From Hyphomonadaceae bacterium (lineage in GTDB: Bacteria > Pseudomonadota > Alphaproteobacteria > Caulobacterales > Aquidulcibacteraceae), in NCBI GenBank assembly GCA_009773395.1, contig WRPI01000002.1, positions 1-48,357 on the forward strand: a stretch of DNA of 48,357 bases. Direction: 5' to 3'. Numbering within the stretch: position 1 is the stretch's first letter; the number at the start of each line of letters is the position of its first letter. Positions 24,654 to 33,584 of this stretch are shown here, piece by piece. Both the position numbers and the translations under genes were made by a program. The notes under the pieces were generated by a model. That model saw only the letters and a list, made by a program, of their open reading frames with translations, did not search any database and was not told the origin of the DNA.

Positions 24654-25752
24654 ATACGCAAAAATCGCAATCGAAATCCTGCAACTTCAAATCCAAAGTT
24701 TTGGCTTCACACCGATTGTCCATTTCGAACTCGAAGGCGGATATAAAAGTTCGAATGAAACACCATATTCACATTCTTTGGATTTTGTTGCGGCAAATTT
24801 GGCATTGGATAAATATGGGTTGCAAGGTGAATTAAAGCCTGAATTCTGGCCTTGCCAGTGGGAATGGGCGTCCAAATTTGAAAACCAGACCCCACTTCGT
24901 GCCGCCGAAAACCTCGCAAAAGCAATAAAAATAATTCCGTCAATTTTGTGCAAGCATGGCGCGAAAGAAGTATTCATAAAGCCAGTGTTATGGAATGGCG
25001 CTTATGGGCGCATCGCATCGCCAAGCCAAAATATTCCTGATGATAATAATCTGCCAGTGCATGTTCCCAATTCAATCCAAATCAATGTCAGCGCGCTTAA
25101 TGCGCAAAATGAAAATGCGATACCGATGGACGGCTTGGGTGAGGTTTTGCAAAACCGCTTTCTAAGGACTAGCCGTGATTGTTGCCTGCTGTATTCACCC
25201 GAATCCGAAGCATTTGAACGGTTCGGGCTAAAGAAAAATTATGGCCTCGAAAAAGAATTAAGCTCGCCGCACGACATTTCAGGCGGGCATCAAGGCAGCA
25301 TTGCCTTGTATAAGGAAGTTGGAAAGCACAACCAAAAACTTGGCGAGAAGTCGATTGTTTATGACGAAAACGGCGAAGAGATAATGGTTTCATATGATTG
25401 GAAGCCTTTATCACGCGTCGAACATCGTCTTGGTTCGGCAAGCCTTCACTATAACGCTGCTGTAAATACAGTTTTTGCTTTGGCCAATTTGTCTGATGCT
25501 ATCATGTTTAATTCAGGCGTTTTTGATAGGAATTTTGTTGATGAGAGTGGGGATTTTGAGCTCCCGAAATCGCTTTTTGGCGGTGATGAAAGCGCCTATG
25601 CTTTGTTTGAACACGGGGTTTGGTTTGAAAATAAAATAAATGCTGTGGCGCAATATGCACTGCAAAATAACTTACACCAAAGCGATGAAATCATAGTCAA
25701 AAACCTTGGGACTTTATTGAAAAAAGAAATATTGAAACAATATGGGAAATGA
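24643..25752 (+). CDS. Unrecognised protein with glutamine-synthetase-like C-terminal motif
   Basis: 369 residues, cytoplasmic. Visible blocks: a Cys/Trp-containing FWPCQWEWASKF, FIKPVLWNGAYGR, a strand LPVHVPNSIQINVSALN, and near residue 256 SRVEHRLGSASLHYNAAVNT. The last resembles the RIE-x-R...NPYLA segment of the glutamine synthetase/glutamate-cysteine ligase superfamily, and the H-x-P-x-S-x-Q-x-N strand resembles its metal/ATP strand; this is a guess from pattern. It is translationally coupled to the OvoA-type gene, so it probably acts on the same pathway, for example as an amide ligase on the sulfur-histidine product. No OvoB-type PLP lyase or methyltransferase is adjacent. Confidence 0.6.
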   Translation: MLDKYAKIAIEILQLQIQSFGFTPIVHFELEGGYKSSNETPYSHSLDFVAANLALDKYGLQGELKPEFWPCQWEWASKFENQTPLRAAENLAKAIKIIPSILCKHGAKEVFIKPVLWNGAYGRIASPSQNIPDDNNLPVHVPNSIQINVSALNAQNENAIPMDGLGEVLQNRFLRTSRDCCLLYSPESEAFERFGLKKNYGLEKELSSPHDISGGHQGSIALYKEVGKHNQKLGEKSIVYDENGEEIMVSYDWKPLSRVEHRLGSASLHYNAAVNTVFALANLSDAIMFNSGVFDRNFVDESGDFELPKSLFGGDESAYALFEHGVWFENKINAVAQYALQNNLHQSDEIIVKNLGTLLKKEILKQYGK

Positions 25753-25858
25753 AATTGCACTTAATACAAATACACCTTCACAAAAACGTCACATTAGTCA
25801 GTATCTATGGCGCTAACCTGTAGCGCTTTGCCCAAACTTGGTTTACACTGTTCATATT

Positions 25859-26347
25859 ATGTCAATTTCGCCACCGCCACAAGATTACCGCCCCAATGTG
25901 GGGCTTTTGGTGCTTAACCAAGAAGGTTTGGCTTGGATTGGGCGTCGCCGTGGTTTTCGCGGCTCTTATTGCTGGCAAACCCCGCAAGGCGGCATAGATA
26001 GTGGCGAAGATTATCGCGAAGCTGCTTTGCGTGAACTTGCCGAAGAAACTGGCATTGACGCATCATTGGTTGAAATTCTCGAACAAAACGACGAATGGCT
26101 TTGTTATGATTTTCCAATGTCGATGCGCAAAAATCGTTTGAATAATTATCGCGGCCAAGCCCAAGTATGGTTTGCAATGCGCTTTTTGGGGGACGCAAGC
26201 CATATTCGCCTTGATAATCATCGGCAAATTGAATTTGACGATTGGCGCTGGGAAAAATTGGCGATGCTCCCGAACCTGGTCGTCCCGTTCAAGCGCGATG
26301 TTTATGAACAAATGGCGCAGCGTTTTTCACATTTAGCGGCAGTTTAG
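25859..26347 (+). CDS. rppH: RNA pyrophosphohydrolase (Nudix)
   Basis: Removes pyrophosphate from the 5' end of mRNA, starting decay. 162 residues with the complete Nudix box at about 44-66 (GGIDSGEDYREAALREL plus AEETGI). RPNVGLLVLN and the GFRGSYCWQTPQGG substrate strand match RppH, and the DEWLCYDFP and RGQAQVWF motifs follow. ATG 25859 is used, which begins the family fold; no clear ribosome site precedes it. Its TAG overlaps the left tip of a 163-bp palindrome. Confidence 0.95.
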   Translation: MSISPPPQDYRPNVGLLVLNQEGLAWIGRRRGFRGSYCWQTPQGGIDSGEDYREAALRELAEETGIDASLVEILEQNDEWLCYDFPMSMRKNRLNNYRGQAQVWFAMRFLGDASHIRLDNHRQIEFDDWRWEKLAMLPNLVVPFKRDVYEQMAQRFSHLAAV

Positions 26348-26507
26348 GCCATGAACTCGATAAAAAGTGCGAAAATCCGTAAAAAGGGCGTCATATTGGA
26401 CGCAAATCTTACTCAAAGAGGGGATAAACCCTCTTTTCGCAATCTTCACGCCCACTATTTTGCCATTTTTACGGCTTTTTCACTCTTTTTAATGAGTTCA
26501 TGACCTA
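26345..26507. repeat. 163-bp imperfect palindrome
   Basis: taggccatgaactc at the left is the inverse of gagttcatgaccta at the right, and pairing continues (aaaaagtgcgaaaatccgtaaaaa against its counterpart) to a central perfect hairpin aaagaggg-gataaa-ccctcttt at 26415-26436. It starts on the rppH stop and ends just before the ribosome site of the next gene. As RNA it would form a very long rod. Confidence 0.8.
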
Positions 26508-26516
26508 AGGAAAATC

Positions 26517-27293
26517 ATGGCTAAACCAATGTTGTTAATACATGGCGCTTTTGCTGTCGGATCGGTTTGGAAAAAAGTCAAACCAATTTTTGAAACGGCA
26601 GGCTATGAAGCCACTGCGCCCACCCTATTCCCTGAACTTCGCACTTTCGCCGATCCCAAGCCCGAATTAGCGTCACTGGGTCTTAGTGATTTTGTCGAAT
26701 TTTTCCGCAATATTGCGCTTGAAATGACCAAAAAATATGGCGAAAAACCCGTCATTATTGGTCATTCGATGGGCGGCCTTATTGCGCAAAAACTGGCCGA
26801 AGAAAATTTGGGAAGCGCGGCAATTTTCATCACACCCGCCGCGCCTTTGGGTTGTCAGATCGATAGCTTAAAAACCGCTTTTACGTTTTTGAACATATTA
26901 TTGGCCAATGACCCGAAAAAATCCTATCGCATGTCAGTTTGGGGAACCAAATGGGGGGTATTGAACCAAGTTCCGCGAGTTGACCACCAAGAAATGATTG
27001 ATGAAATGGTATTTGAATCGGGGCAGGCTTTGGAGAATTTGGCGCATCCGCAAAATGACCCAAATAAAGCTGGCACAATTGATGAAACCAAAATCAAAAT
27101 CCCAACTCTTACAATTGGTGCGGCTTTGGACCGAACCACAGTAATTCAATCGACCCGCAAAACTGCGTTAAAATACGCAAGCGTCGGTGGTGATTACAAA
27201 GAATATCCAAATCGCGGGCATATGATTTTCAATGAACCCGGGCGCGAAGCATTTGCGCAAGATTTGTTGGATTGGCTGGCGTCGAAAGGTTAA
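26517..27293 (+). CDS. Alpha/beta hydrolase
   Basis: 258 residues, complete alpha/beta-hydrolase fold. The oxyanion strand is MLLIHGAF, the nucleophile elbow GHSMGG (Ser near 85), an acid in ALDRTTV and the catalytic His in NRGHMIF near the end. The substrate is unknown; the family includes esterases and dehalogenase-like enzymes. ATG has AAGGA six bases upstream, directly after the right arm of the palindrome. The 3' end overlaps the convergent xerD by four bases. Confidence 0.88.
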   Translation: MAKPMLLIHGAFAVGSVWKKVKPIFETAGYEATAPTLFPELRTFADPKPELASLGLSDFVEFFRNIALEMTKKYGEKPVIIGHSMGGLIAQKLAEENLGSAAIFITPAAPLGCQIDSLKTAFTFLNILLANDPKKSYRMSVWGTKWGVLNQVPRVDHQEMIDEMVFESGQALENLAHPQNDPNKAGTIDETKIKIPTLTIGAALDRTTVIQSTRKTALKYASVGGDYKEYPNRGHMIFNEPGREAFAQDLLDWLASKG

Positions 27294-28261
27294 TTCGAAT
27301 TTCCCTCGGGTTTTTCCTGCCCCAATCCCGCCAGTGGGTGATGTTGCTCCAGCATATTGCGCATTTTGCCCATTGCGACATGGGTATAAATTTGCGTCGT
27401 CGCAATATTCGCATGGCCCAACATTGCCTGCACTGAACGTAAATCCGCGCCGCCATCAAGTAAATGAGTGGCAAAAGCATGGCGCAAAACATGCGGCGAT
27501 AATTTACTTATATCAACCCCAGCTTCGGTGCCTAATTTATCAAGCAAACGCGCAAATTGTCGCCGCCCAAAATGGCCCTCTTTTGTGCTTGCGGGGAATA
27601 AATATTTTTTGGCTTTTTCGCGCGCATTATTTGCTAGTGGCAAAGTCTGTTCGCGCACTTCAAGCCATTCCCTTAATGCCGCGAGGCCGAGAGCACCGAT
27701 TGGCACCAAGCGCTCCTTGCTGCCTTTGCCTTTGATGATGAAGGATTGCACATTGGTTTCCATTATGGTCTTAATGGGCAAGCTATCCATCAATAATCCG
27801 ACTAATTCACTGACCCGCAAACCTGCGCCATAAATAAGCTCCAACATGCATTTGGCACGAGTGGCATCAATCGGTTTCAATGCATCCGCTGCGTCTATCA
27901 AAGCGGCAATTTCGCCTGAACCAATCAATTTTGGCAAGGGGCGCTCGGGTTTTGGTCCGTCCCATCTTGTAGTCGGATCGATTTCAATTAAGCCTTCAGA
28001 TTGGCAAAAGCGGAAAAACTGACGTAAACTCGCGCGCCGCCTTGCAGTGGTGGCGACGCCCAACCCCCTGATGGCCAATTCTCCTCCATATTTTTCGATT
28101 AAATCACTGGCTATTCCTTTGGGCGAGATTTCAGCGCTGGTCTGTGCGAATGCAAATTCGCAAAAATCCAATAAATCACGCCGATAAGCATCAATAGTAT
28201 TTTTCGCCGCGCCGCGTTCGGCAATCATCATTTCGAGAAATGATTCGAGTGCCAAAAGCAT
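27290..28261 (-). CDS. xerD: Tyrosine recombinase XerD
   Basis: Site-specific recombinase that resolves chromosome dimers at dif with XerC and FtsK. 323 residues: N-terminal SAM-like core-binding domain (FLEMMIAERGAAKNTIDAYR) and C-terminal catalytic domain. The Arg in GAGLRVSELVGL, His-x-x-Arg in HVLRHAFATHLLDGG, His in LGHANIATTQIYTHVA and its terminal Tyr form the complete catalytic set. Starts two bases after the stop of the upstream exported protein gene; the 3' end meets the hydrolase gene. Confidence 0.93.
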   Translation of the reverse strand: MLLALESFLEMMIAERGAAKNTIDAYRRDLLDFCEFAFAQTSAEISPKGIASDLIEKYGGELAIRGLGVATTARRRASLRQFFRFCQSEGLIEIDPTTRWDGPKPERPLPKLIGSGEIAALIDAADALKPIDATRAKCMLELIYGAGLRVSELVGLLMDSLPIKTIMETNVQSFIIKGKGSKERLVPIGALGLAALREWLEVREQTLPLANNAREKAKKYLFPASTKEGHFGRRQFARLLDKLGTEAGVDISKLSPHVLRHAFATHLLDGGADLRSVQAMLGHANIATTQIYTHVAMGKMRNMLEQHHPLAGLGQEKPEGNSN

Positions 28262-28263
28262 TT

Positions 28264-29967
28264 CTACGGTCTCGGTGCCGCAGGTGCTGGTCTTGGTGCT
28301 GGTCTTGTGTTACCCGCTCGCGCTGGTGGGGTTCGCGGCGGCGGTGCAAGTTCCACATTACGCGCCATCAAAACATAAAGCGCCATTTCGCGAGCTTCTT
28401 TTTCCAGCCCCACATGCCACAATGCACTTATAACCCGCGCCACTGACGCAATATCAGCGGTTTTTGGATCCAATCCTTGCAAGGCAAGGTATGAAAGCAG
28501 CGCAACTTCGGCTTTTGAACCACGCACTAAAGCCATATCAAGCAATGCCATTGTGCCGGCAGCTGGCATCACGCCGCTTGGCAAATTGGTATTTAATAAT
28601 TCTGAAAGCCCACGCCCACGAAGCCCGGCGCTCCAACCCAAAACTGCTTCTGAAACCGCTATAGGTCGCGTATTTTTTGGCGTCGCAGGCGCTTCGAGCC
28701 GCCTTTGAATTGCCATGTTGTTTTCGCCGCCCTCCATCAAAGCCCGAGCCAAATCCTGCCAAGGCAATGGTTCAGTTTGGCCAAGAAAATGCGCAGTGGC
28801 AGCAACATCGCCATTGATGATTGCGCTATTTGCAAGGAAGTTGTTTTCGATTGGCCCAAGACCTGCGACTTGTCTGATTTGGCTTTTGGCACGCCCCGAA
28901 AGCGCTACCCAATCGTTAAAGCTACGCGCATTATAGAGTAAATCATAAATATTGCGGCCAATAACTGGCGGCTTAACCTCGGACGGCGGTTCAATAATTG
29001 CGCCACTTACTTGCGGCACATCACTAGCGGCAGGTGGAACTGCGGTTTCAATTACTTCGATGACAACCACATCTTTTGCATAATCATTATATTGCCCAGA
29101 TGTAATCAGTGACATCGAACCCGCACGCAGCATTACCGCAGCACGGGCCGGGCTAGTGTCATTTACAATCGCACTTAAAGCCGCGCCTGTAGTTTTATCA
29201 AGTGCTTCGCGATTGGGAAATAGACCCAGCTTTCGCGATAATGCGATTTGCATTCCATCTTCGCCACGATAGACAATAGTGGAAACTGCCGAACCCGCCG
29301 AAATATTGGCAATTGCTCGCGCCATCCATTGCAAAACTGGGTCAATCTGGCCGGTTTGCGGCACGGTATCAATGGCCAATTGTGCCGCCGAATATTCGCC
29401 ATTCAGAGCATAACAAGTCGCGCGCATTTTGCCCAAAGCCTGGCTGGCATCGGCGGACCTAATTTGATTCACGATGTTGCAGGCTTCGTCAATGCGACCT
29501 GCCATCAACAGCACATCTGCAATTGCGATTGAAGTTGGAATATCGCTAATATTGTCTGGCAATTGCGATAAAAGCGAAATGCTCGAATTAAGCGGGCCAG
29601 TTCGCGCCGCCAATTTGAAGCGCTCCAATGCTGTATATTCGTCAGTGTTTGGCGCAGTTCCGCCCGAAAATAACACGCGTTGCAACAAGGTTTGCATCGG
29701 CATGAAGCGCTGATCTGTGCCGATTTTGCGAAACACGAGGCCGAGGCTTTCGCCATCAGCGTCTTGCCATAAATCGCTTGGCAGCGGCTCTTGACCTTCA
29801 ATTTGCGCATTTATCCCCCACAGCCCAACCTCACGCAATGTTTGTTTGGCAACGGCGGCACGGGGCGTTATTGGCGCTCCATCTTGTGCGAAACTGCTTA
29901 TCGGTTGCAACAAAACCACCGAAAGCGCAATTAAGCCAATTTGATTTATATATTTTCTTCGCATCAT
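28264..29967 (-). CDS. Exported alpha-helical repeat protein, hypothetical
   Basis: 567 residues with a Sec signal (LIALSVVLLQPISSFAQ, cleavage after FA-Q). The body is a string of short amphipathic helices resembling TPR-type repeats (ISLLSQLPDNISDIPTSIAI, then VLLMAGRIDEACNIVNQI), with a Pro/Arg/Ala-rich C-terminus. Probably periplasmic. Position between xerD and the divergent aroK is a known setting for such a gene in related alphaproteobacteria, but no function is known to me. Two bases separate it from xerD. Confidence 0.75.
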   Translation of the reverse strand: MMRRKYINQIGLIALSVVLLQPISSFAQDGAPITPRAAVAKQTLREVGLWGINAQIEGQEPLPSDLWQDADGESLGLVFRKIGTDQRFMPMQTLLQRVLFSGGTAPNTDEYTALERFKLAARTGPLNSSISLLSQLPDNISDIPTSIAIADVLLMAGRIDEACNIVNQIRSADASQALGKMRATCYALNGEYSAAQLAIDTVPQTGQIDPVLQWMARAIANISAGSAVSTIVYRGEDGMQIALSRKLGLFPNREALDKTTGAALSAIVNDTSPARAAVMLRAGSMSLITSGQYNDYAKDVVVIEVIETAVPPAASDVPQVSGAIIEPPSEVKPPVIGRNIYDLLYNARSFNDWVALSGRAKSQIRQVAGLGPIENNFLANSAIINGDVAATAHFLGQTEPLPWQDLARALMEGGENNMAIQRRLEAPATPKNTRPIAVSEAVLGWSAGLRGRGLSELLNTNLPSGVMPAAGTMALLDMALVRGSKAEVALLSYLALQGLDPKTADIASVARVISALWHVGLEKEAREMALYVLMARNVELAPPPRTPPARAGNTRPAPRPAPAAPRP

Positions 29968-30129
29968 GTTTTGTTCAAAACCCTATTTTGCTGACGATTT
30001 GATTAATAACATAAAAAATGGCTCATATGTGGCGAAAGTTTTGATTTTTCCATGCAACTTGTAATATAAGGGGAAAAATCGCAGTTTTGGGCAATTGTTC
30101 AATTGATTGTGCGATGCATTTGAAATTTT

Positions 30130-30714
30130 ATGACGAACATTATTGATAACCTCGAAGCTAATATTGCTGGCTCCCAAACGTCGCTTGGGCGAATAATTGC
30201 GTTTGTCGGGCTTATGGGTGCTGGCAAATCAACTGTGGGCCGTAGGGTAGCCAGTGCATTAAACGTGGAATTTTGCGATGTCGATGACGAAATAATTGTT
30301 GCAGCAGGTAGGCCAATTGCCGATATTTTCCAAACTCTCGGCGCCGATGAGTTTCGCGCGGGTGAGCGCAGGGTGATTGCGCGGCTTTTGGAAAAGCCGC
30401 CACATATATTGGCAACTGGCGGTGGCGCTTTTGTTAATTCAACAACCCGAGAATTATTGCGTGAAAAAGCGGTAACTGTGTGGCTGCGTGCTGATTTAGA
30501 TACATTAATGCAACGGGTTTCGCGGCGCAATGACAGGCCGCTTTTGCAAAATGATGACCCGCGCGGCACTATGGAATCGCTGATGCAAGAGCGTTATCCA
30601 ATTTATGCCGAAGCCGATATTATTGTCGATTCAGTTGATGGACCGCATGGCCAAACTGTTGCCAAAGTAATCCAAGCCTTGCGCGAAAATGGGCTGATTC
30701 AAAGTGCAAAATAA
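30130..30714 (+). CDS. aroK: Shikimate kinase
   Basis: Phosphorylates shikimate at the 3-hydroxyl, fifth step of chorismate synthesis. 194 residues: Walker A GLMGAGKS (27-34), DVDDEI for shikimate and Mg, RAGERRVI, the GGGAF loop and the lid arginines in RRNDRPLL. About 20 residues precede the P-loop. The 3' end overlaps the aroB start by 11 bases, so the two are translated together. Confidence 0.95.
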   Translation: MTNIIDNLEANIAGSQTSLGRIIAFVGLMGAGKSTVGRRVASALNVEFCDVDDEIIVAAGRPIADIFQTLGADEFRAGERRVIARLLEKPPHILATGGGAFVNSTTRELLREKAVTVWLRADLDTLMQRVSRRNDRPLLQNDDPRGTMESLMQERYPIYAEADIIVDSVDGPHGQTVAKVIQALRENGLIQSAK

Positions 30715-31861
30715 CAATAAAATCAGCGTTGATTTGAAACCCAATAAATATGACGTAATAATTGGTGCCGATTTATATGCCAACGCTGCGCAATATATTA
30801 CGCCGCTTTTGGCGCGAAATCGCTTGATAATTATTGCCGATGAAAATGCTTGGGCATTACATGGTGATAGGTTTTCGGCTTCCTTGCGGGCAGCGCAAAT
30901 TGAAATTTTTGTCGTCAGGGTTGCATCCGGCGAAACTAGTAAGAGCTTTGCGAGTTTTGAGCGAGTTATCGAAGAAATATTGGCGCATGGCGTTGAAAGG
31001 ACCGACGTCATTGTTGCATTTGGCGGCGGCGTAGTCGGTGATTTAACTGGTTTTGCCGCCGGCGTTATCAATCGCGGGGTCGGCTTTATTCAAGTTCCAA
31101 CCACGCTTTTATCGCAAGTTGATAGCTCGGTCGGCGGCAAAACCGCGATCAATGCGCGCGCGGGGAAAAACCTTGTCGGCATATTTCACCAACCGCGCTT
31201 GGTTTTGGCGGATACCACAAGCCTAAAAACTTTGGGGTCGCGCGATATTATGGCGGGTTTTGCCGAAATTTTCAAAATTGGTTTGATAAATGATGCGGCG
31301 TTTTTTGATTATTGCCAAACCAATGCTGAGCAAATCATCGCCAATAATGGCCCCGAACGCCAATATGCCATTGAAAAAGCAATTGCCGCCAAAGCCAAAA
31401 TTGTGATTGAGGACGAATTTGAAAACGGTGTTCGCGCGACGTTAAATTTGGGCCATAGTTTCGCCCATGCCCTTGAAGCCGCCACCAATTATGACGAAAC
31501 TGCATTGCGCCATGGCGAAGCAGTGGCCATTGGTATTGGTTTGGCGGCCAAGTTTTCGGTCAAATCGGGAGTTTTGGATACGCAAATAGCGCAGGTGATA
31601 ATCGGTTTCATTAAAGATTGCGGTTATTACGAGCAAATTGCTGTGGCCTTCAGCAATAGCGCAGACACAAATCAAAATTTCGCCCCTGAAAAATTGCTCG
31701 CGACAATGTGCCATGATAAGAAAAATTCTGGGGGTCAAATAAATTTGATTTTGCTTAATTCAATTGGCGATGCTTATGTTCATAAAAATGCGCCCAAACA
31801 AATGCTATTAGAATTCCTGCATGGCGAATGCGAAAGCCGTTTTTCGCCGCAATACAATTAG
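30704..31861 (+). CDS. aroB: 3-dehydroquinate synthase
   Basis: Makes 3-dehydroquinate from DAHP, second step of the shikimate pathway, NAD and Zn dependent. 385 residues. NAD site FGGGVVGDLTGFAAG, then QVPTTLLSQVDSSVGGKT, Zn ligands in the Glu of AEIFKIG, LNLGHSFAHALE and RHGEAVAIG. Coupled to aroK by overlap; six bases separate it from the CNNM gene. This aroK-aroB-CNNM order is conserved in alphaproteobacteria. Confidence 0.96.
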   Translation: MQNNNKISVDLKPNKYDVIIGADLYANAAQYITPLLARNRLIIIADENAWALHGDRFSASLRAAQIEIFVVRVASGETSKSFASFERVIEEILAHGVERTDVIVAFGGGVVGDLTGFAAGVINRGVGFIQVPTTLLSQVDSSVGGKTAINARAGKNLVGIFHQPRLVLADTTSLKTLGSRDIMAGFAEIFKIGLINDAAFFDYCQTNAEQIIANNGPERQYAIEKAIAAKAKIVIEDEFENGVRATLNLGHSFAHALEAATNYDETALRHGEAVAIGIGLAAKFSVKSGVLDTQIAQVIIGFIKDCGYYEQIAVAFSNSADTNQNFAPEKLLATMCHDKKNSGGQINLILLNSIGDAYVHKNAPKQMLLEFLHGECESRFSPQYN

Positions 31862-31867
31862 GTCAAA

Positions 31868-33145
31868 ATGGACGCCATATTTCTAACTATTGCAATTGTT
31901 TTTGTTCTAATCGGCCTCAACGCCTTTTTCTCATTGGCCGAGACTGCGCTTACCGCTACGTCGCGAGCAAAAATGGCCAATTTGGAAAAAGAAGGTGACG
32001 CCAAAGCCGCGCGTGTAAATAAATTATTGGAAGAACGCGCCGAGATGATTGGCGTTATTTTGCTTGGCTCAAATTTGGTGACAATTGGCGCTTCGGCAAT
32101 TGCCACTGCGATTTTAAGCCAGCAATATGGCGCGGCGGGCGCAGCGCTTTCAACCGCAATTTTAACGCCTTTGCTTTTGATATTTGGCGAAGTTTTGCCC
32201 AAATCAATGGCAATCAATGGCGCTGATGATATTGCCCGCGAAGTGGCTTGGCCGGTGCAAATAATGATACGGGTTTTGGCTCCCTTTATGTTTTTGTTGA
32301 CTGGTGTAGTCGCATTCCTAATGCGCATTATGGGGATAAAGGGCGAGGTTTATACAACCGAACAAGCCCTTGCAGAAATCCGTGGCTCACTTGAGTTGGG
32401 CCGCCAATCAGGGCATTTGGAAAAGTCGGATCATGATAGATTGGGCGGGATTCTCGATCTAAAAGAACTCAATGTTTCCGACATTATGGTCCACCGCAAA
32501 TCGATGAAAACTTTGGATATCGCCAACCCACCGCGCGAAATCATCAATCAAATTTTGGCATCATCGCATTCACGAATTCCAGTTTATGAAGGCGATCAAG
32601 AAAATATTATCGGCGTTCTCCACACTAAAGACCTATTAAAAGCGCTCGCTGATAATAATGGCGATTTTGACGCCATTGACATTGCAAACATAATGAAAGC
32701 GCCGTGGTTTGTTCCCGATACCGCGACATTAAAAGAGCAATTGGAAGCGTTTTTGAAACAAAGAAACCATTTCGCATTGGTGGTTGATGAATATGGCGTG
32801 TTGCAGGGACTGGTGACGCTTGAAGACGTTTTGGAAGAAATAGTTGGCGAAATAGTCGATGAGCATGATATCGCCAAACAAGGCATTAGGCCACAACATG
32901 ATGGCTCAATCAATGTTGATGGCTGGGTGCCAATTCGCGACGTGAACCGCCACATGGATTGGGAACTGCCCGATGACGATGCAGTGACGGTGGCAGGCCT
33001 CGTCATACATGAAGCGCAAACCATACCAAGTCCGGGCCAGAGTTTTTCTTTCCACGGGTTTAGATTCTTGGTTTTGCGCAAAGCCCGCAATCAAATTTTG
33101 GCGCTTAGGATTACGCGTGAGGAAGTCTCCGAAAGCAAAGAATAA
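31868..33145 (+). CDS. CNNM/CorC-HlyC family membrane transporter
   Basis: 425 residues: N-terminal DUF21 membrane domain (three to four helices, with GLNAFFSLAETALTATSRAK), a CBS pair (about 205-325, including SHSRIPVYEGDQENIIGVLH), then the CorC/HlyC C-terminal domain (DGWVPIRDVNRHMDWELPDD). Bacterial CorB/YfjD relatives move or regulate Mg2+ and need ATP at the CBS pair. Often labelled haemolysin, but no haemolytic role is expected. Part of the aroK-aroB operon. Confidence 0.92.
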   Translation: MDAIFLTIAIVFVLIGLNAFFSLAETALTATSRAKMANLEKEGDAKAARVNKLLEERAEMIGVILLGSNLVTIGASAIATAILSQQYGAAGAALSTAILTPLLLIFGEVLPKSMAINGADDIAREVAWPVQIMIRVLAPFMFLLTGVVAFLMRIMGIKGEVYTTEQALAEIRGSLELGRQSGHLEKSDHDRLGGILDLKELNVSDIMVHRKSMKTLDIANPPREIINQILASSHSRIPVYEGDQENIIGVLHTKDLLKALADNNGDFDAIDIANIMKAPWFVPDTATLKEQLEAFLKQRNHFALVVDEYGVLQGLVTLEDVLEEIVGEIVDEHDIAKQGIRPQHDGSINVDGWVPIRDVNRHMDWELPDDDAVTVAGLVIHEAQTIPSPGQSFSFHGFRFLVLRKARNQILALRITREEVSESKE

Positions 33146-33154
33146 ACTATAACT

Positions 33155-33217
33155 GTCATCCCGCACTTGTTGCGGGATCTCGTGCCGCACAAGATCCCCG
33201 AATAAATCGGGGATGAC
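33155..33217. repeat. GTCATCCCGC palindromic repeat, copy 2
   Basis: gtcatcccgcac at the left and tcggggatgac at the right bracket two hairpins (cccgca-cttgt-tgcggg and atccccga-ataaa-tcggggat). It lies between the convergent CNNM and bolA genes and could stop transcription from both sides. Confidence 0.65.
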
Positions 33218-33235
33218 AACTTGGGTGACAATTTT

Positions 33236-33538
33236 CTAGGATTCACCAATCGCCAAAGTCTTCAAAGCCAAAGCATGAACCACTTTCATTTCATCTTTGA
33301 GTAAATCCATCACCATTCTTTGCCGCGCCAAACGCCCAACGCCATCAAATTTTGCTGAACCAATTTTGATTGAAAAATGGCTTTCAACAATGCCATCAAA
33401 GCCTTCACCCATTTTATCTGCAAATTCCTTTGCACCTGCATGGCCCGAATGCCGCGAAGAATCATTGACAATTTCCAATAAAAAGGGTTCAAAGGCGGCC
33501 TGCAATTTGCCGCGAATTTCAATTTCTATTGGCCCCAT
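33236..33538 (-). CDS. bolA: BolA family protein
   Basis: 100 residues with the BolA signature SSRHSGHAGAKEF and the reductase-like strand ESHFSIKIGSAKFDGVGRLAR. BolA proteins bind monothiol glutaredoxins and help handle Fe-S clusters, or act as regulators. ATG has GGAGG upstream. Divergent from the J-domain gene with a 46-base gap, an arrangement common in alphaproteobacteria. Confidence 0.93.
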   Translation of the reverse strand: MGPIEIEIRGKLQAAFEPFLLEIVNDSSRHSGHAGAKEFADKMGEGFDGIVESHFSIKIGSAKFDGVGRLARQRMVMDLLKDEMKVVHALALKTLAIGES

Positions 33539-33584
33539 TTATTCCTCCACCTTGTTCTTTACAACAATTACATAATGATAAGCG

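Noticed and set aside
27232-27735. 167-aa plus-strand frame over xerD
   Set aside because: Antisense shadow of a complete XerD with all catalytic residues.
31868-33145. Haemolysin
   Set aside because: DUF21-CBS-CorC architecture indicates a CNNM-type ion transporter; the haemolysin label is historical.
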